Origin: CAYJKB01 sp964370625
GTDB taxonomy: Bacteria; Bacillota; Clostridia; Oscillospirales; Butyricicoccaceae
Direction of reading: 5' to 3'
DNA: 9,671 nucleotides
NCBI GenBank assembly: GCA_964370625.1
Contig: CAYJKB010000060.1
Coordinates: 1-9,671 of the forward strand
Shown here: positions 4,322-9,671 of the stretch, piece by piece
Numbering within the stretch: the stretch's first letter is position 1
Layout of the letters: the number at the start of each line of letters is the position of its first letter
Translations under genes and position numbers: made by a program
The notes under the pieces: generated by a model
Told to the model about the DNA's origin: nothing
The model's input: only the letters and a program-made list of their open reading frames with translations
Databases searched by the model: none

Positions 4322-5530
4322 ATGTTAAAACCTTGGAAAACGCTAGACACTGGAATCAGGGGAAGAGAACACGACACACGCAAGCACGGGTTAAAACCCG
4401 ACGTGTATTTCACCTTGAGATTTTATGTTGACGGGAAACGCAAGGAAGAGGGGCTTGGCTGGAGTTCCGAAGGCTGGACTTTAGCCAAAGCACGGGCCGA
4501 GCTGGCCAGACTTAAAGAAGCCAAGCGCACAGGGCAGGGCGAAACTAGTTTAGGCGAAAAAAGGGCGAAGGCCCAGCAGGAGAAAGAAGCCGAAAAAAAC
4601 AAGCCCACCATTGCCCGGCTTTTGGCTATCTATCAAGCGCAAAAGGGCAAATACGCCAACCGCCCCACCGACAACGCCAATTTTAAACACTTCCCAGAAC
4701 TTCACAACCGTTTGCCCGAGACAATCAAAACTCACGAAGTGGCCAAGATAGCCACCACCATGCAAGAGGCTGGAAAGACGCCACAGACCATTAAAAACGC
4801 CATTGAGCTTTTACGCCGACTGGTAAACTTTGGCGTGAAACAAGAGCTGATAGAGCGTCCCACCGGCTTGCGCTTTGAACTACCCAAAACCGACAACATG
4901 AAAACGGAAGTTTTGACCCCGGAACAGGCCAAGGCCCTTTTAAATGCCTTAGACGCCGACCCAGACCAGAATTTAGCCAGCATGGTTCGTCTAGCGATGA
5001 CAACCGGCATGAGGCGTGGAGCTCTTTTCGGTTTGCAGTGGCAAGACCTAGATTTCCAGAAAGGGCACATAACCTTGCGAGGTGAGGAAGCTAAATCCGG
5101 CAGAACAACAACAATACCCATGACCGCCGCCGCCCGGGCAGTGCTTGAAGCCATAAAGCCGCTTGGCAGTTCTTATCTTTTCCCAAGCCCGATAACAGGC
5201 GGAAAGCGCACCGAGTGCCGAGCCTTCCTTAAAAGAATCAGAAAGGCCGCCGCATTGCCTGAAGATTTTCGACCCCTGCACGGTCTAAGGCACAATTATG
5301 CTTCATGGCTTGCCAGCTCTGGTAAAGTTGATTTATTCACCCTGCAAAGGCTGATGACCCATGGAAGCCCACAGATGACCCAAAGATATGCACACCTTGC
5401 CGATGAGGCCGTTAAACGAGCCGCCAGCGTGATTGATGACTGCATGGATTTGGCCGTAAACGCAACACCGGCCACACCTGCCCAGCAAGACGAAGCAAGC
5501 GGCATTTTGCCCTTTAAACGTAAAAAATAA
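4322..5530 (+). CDS. int: Tyrosine recombinase / integrase
   Basis: Phage-type site-specific integrase of 402 aa catalysing recombination between the tRNA-fMet att site and the element. The N-terminal arm-binding part (KPDVYFTLRFYVDGKRKEEG, LGWSSEGWTLAKARAEL) is followed by a SAM-like core-binding domain (about 95-190) and the catalytic domain. Catalytic residues are visible: Arg231 in TGMRRGAL, Lys258 in EEAKSGRTTTIP, His320 and Arg323 in LHGLRHNYASW, His347 in LMTHGS, and nucleophile Tyr356 in QRYAHL. The set is complete, so it should be active. ATG 4322 is preferred over the TTG at 4316 because GGGGGTG at 4306-4312 is 9 nt upstream of the ATG but only 3 nt from the TTG. The N-terminal style resembles Desulfovibrio prophage integrases from memory. 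It reads away from the att core, as usual. Confidence 0.95.
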   Translation: MLKPWKTLDTGIRGREHDTRKHGLKPDVYFTLRFYVDGKRKEEGLGWSSEGWTLAKARAELARLKEAKRTGQGETSLGEKRAKAQQEKEAEKNKPTIARLLAIYQAQKGKYANRPTDNANFKHFPELHNRLPETIKTHEVAKIATTMQEAGKTPQTIKNAIELLRRLVNFGVKQELIERPTGLRFELPKTDNMKTEVLTPEQAKALLNALDADPDQNLASMVRLAMTTGMRRGALFGLQWQDLDFQKGHITLRGEEAKSGRTTTIPMTAAARAVLEAIKPLGSSYLFPSPITGGKRTECRAFLKRIRKAAALPEDFRPLHGLRHNYASWLASSGKVDLFTLQRLMTHGSPQMTQRYAHLADEAVKRAASVIDDCMDLAVNATPATPAQQDEASGILPFKRKK

Positions 5531-5536
5531 CCCGAG

Positions 5537-5599
5537 TTCCCCTCCCGATAGCCCGACGGGGCGAAAAGCGGTCACCTTGCGCCGCCGTCGGGAGGGGAA
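5537..5599 (+). promoter_or_regulatory. Strong inverted repeat with two competing pairings
   Basis: TTCCCCTCCCGA (5537-5548) and TCGGGAGGGGAA (5588-5599) form a perfect 12-bp stem around a 39-nt loop. A second stem, CCGACGG (5553-5559) with CCGTCGG (5585-5591), shares bases with it, so the two are partly exclusive. There is no T tract, so it is not a simple terminator. It may control read-through or translation of the downstream gene, whose G-rich ribosome site (GAGGGGGG, 5619-5626) resembles the 3' arm. Confidence 0.55.
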
Positions 5600-5629
5600 G
5601 CCCAAGCAAGGCCCCAGCGAGGGGGGATT

Positions 5630-6628
5630 ATGAGCTTAACAACAACTTTTCGTGAAATCATATGCGCTCAATTAAAAATAAGTGCGGGAACTTTATATAG
5701 GTGCTTAGAACACTTTAAAAATGGTAGCATTGTAGCTTATTTGTATTCGAGTGAGAAAGAATTTTCATATTCACACTATCTCACACCGAAAGAAAAGATT
5801 GAAGAATTAATTGAAAAAGCTAAAGATGATTCCATAGCAACTTTCCCGCCTATTGTTCAAGATAGTATATTTGATTTGCCAGATGAAGAATATCAAAAAG
5901 AATTTGCCCGTAGATTAGCTTACAGCCAAACGGAGAAAGGCAAGCAAGAGGCCGCAGAACAAGAAGAAATGTTTGAGCAAGTATACAGGGTATTTAGAAA
6001 GGAAGACAGCGAAAAGGAATTAGGGCAAAAAGCACTTGATATGCTTGAAAAGCTAGACATTATGCACCAAAATGGCAAACTTAGAATTTTAGGCGAATGG
6101 AATAATTTCGAGACACGAGCCATTCTTTCACTAGAAGAAGCGAAAAAACTTCTCGACGCCCCACTTGACATAAAAGAAGAACCGGCACAAAACACACCAC
6201 CTCAAACTGAACTAAAAGAGATAGAGCACTCCGAACTAACAAGCCCTTCACCGCCAACCCTAGAAGCCACCGACGCCACACAGGCCACCGCAACGCCACC
6301 GGCCACAGCCACAAGCGAACCCACGGCAAAGGAAGAAACAAGCGAGCATACCAAAGAAACGGCCTTAACAATGGCTAGAGGGCTTTTAGCCGAGGCCGAA
6401 AGGCTTTCCGACCGATGGCAAGCTTTATGGGTAGGCGTAAAAATGTTAGAAGGCGATGGGTTAGATACTCATGTGAAGGTTTACAAAGATGAATGTGGGC
6501 TTGAAAAAACAAGAAGTTTTTTTGAAACAAAACGAACGGAATTTCACGAGCTGATGAAGCAACACGGATTTAACACAAAACAATACACCCGTCAACGGGG
6601 AAGACCCGGAAAAAAGCTTACAAAATAA
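5630..6628 (+). CDS. Unrecognised 332-aa protein with disordered middle
   Basis: I do not recognise this protein. The start (ATG 5630) has GAGGGG about 6 nt upstream. The N-terminal ~190 residues are helical and charged: TPKEKIEELIEKAKDD, then a very acidic/basic stretch around EEYQKEFARRLAYSQTEKGK and KEDSEKELGQKALDMLEKLD, likely partly coiled coil. Residues about 188-245 are a Pro/Thr/Ala/Glu-rich disordered linker (ATDATQATATPPATATSEPT). The C-terminal ~85 residues form a second folded part (MARGLLAEAERLSDRWQALW, VKMLEGDGLDTHVKV) ending in a basic tail (RQRGRPGKKLTK) that could bind DNA or RNA. The first 600 bp are visibly more AT-rich than int and the following replication genes, which hints at a separate origin. 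No signal peptide or membrane segment is seen. Confidence 0.8.
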   Translation: MSLTTTFREIICAQLKISAGTLYRCLEHFKNGSIVAYLYSSEKEFSYSHYLTPKEKIEELIEKAKDDSIATFPPIVQDSIFDLPDEEYQKEFARRLAYSQTEKGKQEAAEQEEMFEQVYRVFRKEDSEKELGQKALDMLEKLDIMHQNGKLRILGEWNNFETRAILSLEEAKKLLDAPLDIKEEPAQNTPPQTELKEIEHSELTSPSPPTLEATDATQATATPPATATSEPTAKEETSEHTKETALTMARGLLAEAERLSDRWQALWVGVKMLEGDGLDTHVKVYKDECGLEKTRSFFETKRTEFHELMKQHGFNTKQYTRQRGRPGKKLTK

Positions 6629-6635
6629 TATCCGC

Positions 6636-6666
6636 CAGACATTAATCAGACTTTTTTTAATATCTG
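6636..6666 (+). terminator. Imperfect hairpin after the 332-aa gene
   Basis: CAGACATTAA (6636-6645) pairs with TTAATATCTG (6657-6666) with one mismatch, just past the stop codon and just ahead of the stronger terminator at 6675. It may add to termination or stabilise the mRNA 3' end. Confidence 0.35.
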
Positions 6667-6674
6667 AATCCCTT

Positions 6675-6700
6675 AACCCGCTGAAATGGCGGGTTTTTTT
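6675..6700 (+). terminator. Rho-independent terminator
   Basis: AACCCGC (6675-6681), loop TGAAATG, GCGGGTT (6689-6695), then a T run to 6700. A perfect 7-bp stem with U tract. It separates the int/332-aa unit from the replication operon. Confidence 0.9.
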
Positions 6701-6712
6701 ATTTTGCAAAAT
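6701..6712. promoter_or_regulatory. Palindrome ATTTTGCAAAAT upstream of the alpA-like gene
   Basis: A perfect 12-bp palindrome 90 bp upstream of the alpA-like ATG, directly after the terminator. It is a candidate operator for the downstream operon. No convincing -35/-10 pair was found nearby. Confidence 0.35.
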
Positions 6713-6801
6713 GTAAACTTTAGGGCTTTTTTTCAGACATTTTTAGAGCTTATCCTTTAACCATGGCAATCAAGCCAAATCAAATCTAAAGGAGCTTTAA
6801 A

Positions 6802-7047
6802 ATGAGCATTAATGAAAATACCCCTTTAAGCTGGACTGATGAAATTGCAAAAACCTTGCCGCCGTTGTGTTCCTATAAAGACATTGCCCAAATCACCCAA
6901 ATGAACCCCGGATCCATTGCAAACCTTCACACTGCAGGGAAAGCACCTCAAGGAAGTGTTTTAATTGGCCGTAAGCGATTATTTCCCCGAGGTGAGGTTT
7001 TGTCTTGGCTTGTGGCGATGACCGAAGGCAAGGCCGGGGCCGCCTGA
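6802..7047 (+). CDS. AlpA-like helix-turn-helix protein (excisionase-type)
   Basis: 81 aa, a single MerR/AlpA-type winged HTH (HTH_17-like): LCSYKDIAQITQMNPGSIAN, then LHTAGKAPQGSVLIGRKRLF and PRGEVLSWL. In phages, satellites and integrative elements such proteins bend att DNA as excisionases or activate int and replication genes. The start is firm: GGAG lies 7 nt upstream of ATG 6802. It heads the replication operon and its TGA overlaps the ATG of the helicase gene (TGATG), so the two are translationally coupled. AlpA ahead of a replication module, with int nearby, recalls phage-inducible islands. Whether this one acts on excision, on replication or both cannot be told from sequence. Confidence 0.75.
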   Translation: MSINENTPLSWTDEIAKTLPPLCSYKDIAQITQMNPGSIANLHTAGKAPQGSVLIGRKRLFPRGEVLSWLVAMTEGKAGAA

Positions 7048-8228
7048 TGGTTGACCAAAAAAGAACCCCGTCAACCGACACAGCCGACGGGGCACGCAAT
7101 GGGAGCGTTTACAAAAACAATCATACCTTGCCGAGCCCAAATTTTCAAGAAGAAATTTACCCGCTGATGGAGCAAAAATCAAACTTTTACTTTGACGAGT
7201 GGGAGCGAACGCAGGCACAGCGACGAACACAGGCGCCGGAGCCAGCACCGCCGCCAGAAAAACCCCGCTTTACGCTTTTGAGTGCCGCAGAAATTGCAAG
7301 CCAAGGCCCGATGGAGTGGAAGCTGAAAGGCCTTATACCTTGGCTTGGTGTTGGGCAGATTTACGGGCCAAGCATGAGCGGTAAATCATTCCTTGCACTG
7401 GATTTAGCCGCCCACATAGCAGAAGGAAAAGCTTGGTTTGGCTACCGAGTTAAGCGAAGCCCTGTTATCTACCTTTGCTTGGAAGGTTCCGAAGGTTTCA
7501 AAAAGCGTATCCAAGCTTATGGAAGTTGGCACAAGCGGTCAATGCCGCCCGACCTCAAATTTATCATAGAGCCTTTTTCGATTTTAACCGACGCCGTAAG
7601 ACTTGCCGAAGCAATACCCAAAGGGGCCTTAGTGATAATTGATACTCAAAACGCTAGCGCACCTTTTATAGACGAAAATTCCGCACGTGATATGGGCGCA
7701 GTGGTGGAAGCCGCTAAAACAATTGCCCGTGCCATTGAAGGATTCTCACTTCTCATTGCACATTGTGGGAAAAACACAACGAATGGGCCAAGAGGTTCTT
7801 CGGTTCAGATTCCCGCTTGGGATTCCTGCTTTGAGGTTAAGCGCAATGGTGAAAGCAGGTCTTGGAAAGTTGTAAAATCTAAAGACGGCGCAGACAATCA
7901 AGAGCACAATTTCGCATTAGAACTGGTTCACTTGGGTGAAGACGCAGACGGCGACATGATAACGTCTTGCGTAGCCGTCCCAGCCGAAGGCACCCGGCAA
8001 AAGGAAGAGCTAACTAAAAACCAAGCCTTTGCCCTGCAAAGTTTCCGTGATGGTCTTGCTAAGAATTTATCCGACACACTCACCCTTGAGGAGTGGCGAA
8101 CCGTTTTTTATGCGGGACATTGGGGCGAAAATGGGGACACGAAGAAAAAAGCATTTTCCCGGGGCCGTGAAGATTTAGTGTCCCGGGGGCTTGTGAGCGT
8201 AACCAATGATATTTATAGCCTTATTTGA
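7047..8228 (+). CDS. RSF1010-RepA-like replicative helicase ATPase (AAA_25/RecA fold)
   Basis: 393 aa from ATG 7047, which overlaps the stop of the AlpA-like gene (TGATG). An N-terminal extension (~75 residues, with a Pro-rich APEPAPPPEKP) is followed by a RecA-type ATPase. Walker A is GPSMSGKS (107-114), Walker B is ALVIIDT (194-200), and the conserved LLIAHCGKN ... GPRGSSVQIPAWDS block (235-260) follows. This order matches RSF1010 RepA and related AAA_25 proteins, hexameric 5'-3' helicases that unwind plasmid or element origins. The C-terminal ~75 residues (LTLEEWRTVFYAGHWG...) look like a small winged-helix or TrfB-type tail. The next gene is a primase, so a helicase-primase pair is likely. 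An N-terminal start at 7005 is possible but would lie inside the AlpA gene without a ribosome site. Confidence 0.85.
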   Translation: MVDQKRTPSTDTADGARNGSVYKNNHTLPSPNFQEEIYPLMEQKSNFYFDEWERTQAQRRTQAPEPAPPPEKPRFTLLSAAEIASQGPMEWKLKGLIPWLGVGQIYGPSMSGKSFLALDLAAHIAEGKAWFGYRVKRSPVIYLCLEGSEGFKKRIQAYGSWHKRSMPPDLKFIIEPFSILTDAVRLAEAIPKGALVIIDTQNASAPFIDENSARDMGAVVEAAKTIARAIEGFSLLIAHCGKNTTNGPRGSSVQIPAWDSCFEVKRNGESRSWKVVKSKDGADNQEHNFALELVHLGEDADGDMITSCVAVPAEGTRQKEELTKNQAFALQSFRDGLAKNLSDTLTLEEWRTVFYAGHWGENGDTKKKAFSRGREDLVSRGLVSVTNDIYSLI

Positions 8229-8230
8229 TA

Positions 8231-8340
8231 AGCGGGACACGGGACAAAGCGGGACATTTGCGGGACTTGTCCCGCCGGACTTAGGGGGACAAACGGGACA
8301 CACCCCTTTAGGGGTGTCCCGATGTCCCGTCCCTGTCCCG
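8231..8340. repeat. GGGAC/GTCCC cluster with hairpin ahead of the primase
   Basis: In 110 bp there are six GGGAC (8234, 8241, 8251, 8262, 8286, 8295) and five GTCCC (8269, 8316, 8324, 8329, 8335). CGGGACACACCCC (8294-8306) pairs with GGGGTGTCCCG (8311-8321) with a small bulge and a short TTTA loop. Many other stems are possible. The same words recur in the helicase 3' end (near 8113, 8135, 8178). It ends at the primase ribosome site AGAGGTG. It could be a replication origin or single-strand initiation site, an operator array, or a translational control element. Confidence 0.8.
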
Positions 8341-8353
8341 AAGAGGTGAAGCA

Positions 8354-9397
8354 ATGAGTAATATTTTGAATTTTTACTCTGCAGGGAAGAAGAAAACTCC
8401 CCACGAATACGCCGGAGCTTGCCCACGATGTGGAGGCAGTGACCGCTTCACAATTTGGCCTTACGAAGGCAAAGGGGGCCGCTTCCTTTGTCGAGGTTGT
8501 GGCGTTAAGGGCGATGGCATTTCTTTTCTTCGAGAGTTCCACAGCATGACCTTTCAAGAAGCTTGCCGGGCTTTAGGCCAAGAGCCGCCAGACCGCTTGC
8601 GCTTGGTTCAACCACCAAGGCCAACAGAGCCGAAAGTTTCTCCTTTGCCTTGCCAAACGTGGCAACAGGCCGCCGCCAAATTCGTTTTGACGTGCCAAAG
8701 GAACCTTGGCCACCCCGAAGCAAGGGCAACGCTTGAAAAACGCTTTATAACGGTGGAAACCGCCCTTCGTTCTGGCCTTGGTTGGAACCCTAGCGACCAA
8801 TATTTCAGCCGGGAAAGTTGGGGCTTGCTGGTGGTTGAAGGCCGCTCAAAAATTCTACAGCCTAAAGGGCTTGTGATTCCCACCCGTCGCAAAAGCGGAA
8901 TCATGGCCTTGACCGTTCGCACCCCCGACGACCGCCCAGAAGGCCGCCCCCGTTATTGGCAGGCCAAGGGAAGCGCAAATCTGCCGGTTGTTTATGGCAA
9001 GAGAGCCGCCCCGGTGTTTTTGTTTGAATCGGCTTTAGACGCCGCTCTATTGTGGCAGGAAATGCAAGGCCAAGCCGCCGCCGTGGCCTTCATGGGAAGC
9101 ACAAAAAACCTTGATGATTTAACCCGGGCTTTTGTCGATGAAGCCGCCCTTGTGGTTGCTTGCCCAGACAGTGACACAGCAGGCGAAAAGGCTTGGCAGG
9201 AGTGGAAGAAAGTTTTCCCCTTTGCCCAGCGAATCAGCACCCCCGAGGCCAAAGACCTAACCGAACTGGCCGCAAAGCATGGCGGGGCCGGTATTATCCA
9301 AACATGGGGCGAACTGGCCTTGAAATTTGCCCTTAAGCAAGAAGCACGCCAAGCCCAAAATATAATAAAAACAGGTAATTATGAAGATTATTGTTGA
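8354..9397 (+). CDS. DnaG-type primase (CHC2 zinc finger + TOPRIM)
   Basis: 347 aa. It makes RNA primers on single-stranded DNA exposed by the helicase. The zinc ribbon is at the N-terminus: CPRCGGSDRF (Cys23, Cys26) and FLCRGCGVKGDGISFL (Cys46, Cys49), a four-Cys version with WPYEGKGGRF between. The TOPRIM domain follows at about 215-300: FLFESALDAALLWQEM (the conserved glutamate, Glu225) and VVACPDSDTAGEKAWQEW (DxD). The length is that of short primases of phages and integrative elements, lacking the DnaB-binding C-terminus of DnaG, so it probably works with the neighbouring RepA-like helicase. AGAGGTG (8342-8348) sits 5 nt before ATG 8354. The gene overlaps the nuclease start by 17 bp. Confidence 0.9.
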   Translation: MSNILNFYSAGKKKTPHEYAGACPRCGGSDRFTIWPYEGKGGRFLCRGCGVKGDGISFLREFHSMTFQEACRALGQEPPDRLRLVQPPRPTEPKVSPLPCQTWQQAAAKFVLTCQRNLGHPEARATLEKRFITVETALRSGLGWNPSDQYFSRESWGLLVVEGRSKILQPKGLVIPTRRKSGIMALTVRTPDDRPEGRPRYWQAKGSANLPVVYGKRAAPVFLFESALDAALLWQEMQGQAAAVAFMGSTKNLDDLTRAFVDEAALVVACPDSDTAGEKAWQEWKKVFPFAQRISTPEAKDLTELAAKHGGAGIIQTWGELALKFALKQEARQAQNIIKTGNYEDYC

Positions 9398-9671
9398 TTC
9401 AAGGGAACAGTGCCCTTACACCTTCACCGGGCCAGCATATGAAGCCGCAACGGTTGAAGTGGGCACACTGGCCACCGGTGATTATTCTCTTGCCGGATTT
9501 GAAAGCCTTATAGGAATTGAAAGAAAGTCTTTGGCTGATTTAACCGGCACCCTCACCACGGGCCGAGACAGGTTTTCTCGTGAGTGCGACCGGGGCCGAG
9601 GGCTTCAATATTTCGGGCTTGTAGTTGAGGCTTCACTTGAGGACGTCCGCCAACACAATTACCGCTCTAAA
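9381..9671 (+). CDS. ERCC4/XPF-family nuclease, N-terminal part (runs off window end)
   Basis: 97 codons are visible. The XPF/ERCC4 nuclease signature GDX(n)ERKX3D is complete: Asp6-Ser-Arg-Glu, TGDYSLAG (Gly33-Asp34), then IERKSLADL (Glu47-Arg48-Lys49 ... Asp53), followed by TGRDRFSREC. The family cuts branched or flapped DNA at single-/double-strand junctions. Stand-alone ERCC4 proteins occur in phages and integrative elements beside replication genes, where they may process replication or recombination intermediates (inference for this one). ATG 9381 overlaps the primase end by 17 bp, with a weak AGGT upstream, so translation is probably coupled. The C-terminus and any HhH domain lie outside the window. 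Confidence 0.85.
   Translation, partial: MKIIVDSREQCPYTFTGPAYEAATVEVGTLATGDYSLAGFESLIGIERKSLADLTGTLTTGRDRFSRECDRGRGLQYFGLVVEASLEDVRQHNYRSK

Noticed and set aside
4732..5154. 140-aa minus-strand ORF within int
   Set aside because: It is antisense to the conserved integrase catalytic domain and has no recognisable protein pattern.

Overview
The window reads as part of a mobilizable, apparently integrative element from a proteobacterium. The integrase resembles, from memory, those of Desulfovibrio-type sulfate reducers, and the tRNA-fMet 3' end fits a proteobacterial host. I hold the genus only tentatively. No housekeeping genes are visible. Ten Ns at 4117-4126 mark a scaffold join of unknown length, so linkage of the left and right halves depends on the assembly.

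Left half (1-4075), all on the minus strand. In transcription order it holds a plasmid-type replication initiator (RepA-like, frame broken by one TGA), two tandem TraK-family oriT-binding proteins with a 4-bp overlap, an oriT region, a Rha-family regulator, a TraJ-like relaxosome protein, and the start of a TraI-like MOBP relaxase. The oriT region has a TATCCTG|C nick motif inside an inverted repeat, a 10-bp tandem array, and a decayed duplicate of part of itself. This matches the RP4 (IncP) transfer-initiation machinery. No type IV secretion genes are seen, so the element would be mobilizable, not self-transmissible, on this evidence. The half ends at 3979-4075 with the 3' 48 nt of a tRNA-fMet, including CCA, followed by what looks like its own terminator.

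Junction (4058-4315). A 15-bp sequence from the tRNA anticodon region occurs twice, either side of the N gap. It is the likely attachment core of the adjacent tyrosine integrase. The integrase has a strong sigma70-like promoter and upstream CACTTTCA repeats that could be arm-type sites.

Right half (4322-9671), all on the plus strand. It holds the integrase, a hairpin-rich spacer, an unrecognised 332-aa protein, a rho-independent terminator, and then a compact replication operon. That operon contains an AlpA-like HTH protein, an RSF1010-RepA-like hexameric helicase ATPase, a 110-bp GGGAC/GTCCC-rich structured spacer, a CHC2/TOPRIM primase, and an ERCC4-family nuclease cut by the window end.

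Together the genes would cover integration and excision (int, AlpA-like), autonomous replication (initiator, helicase, primase, nuclease) and conjugative mobilization (oriT, TraK x2, TraJ, TraI), with a phage-type regulator (Rha) placed inside the mobilization operon.
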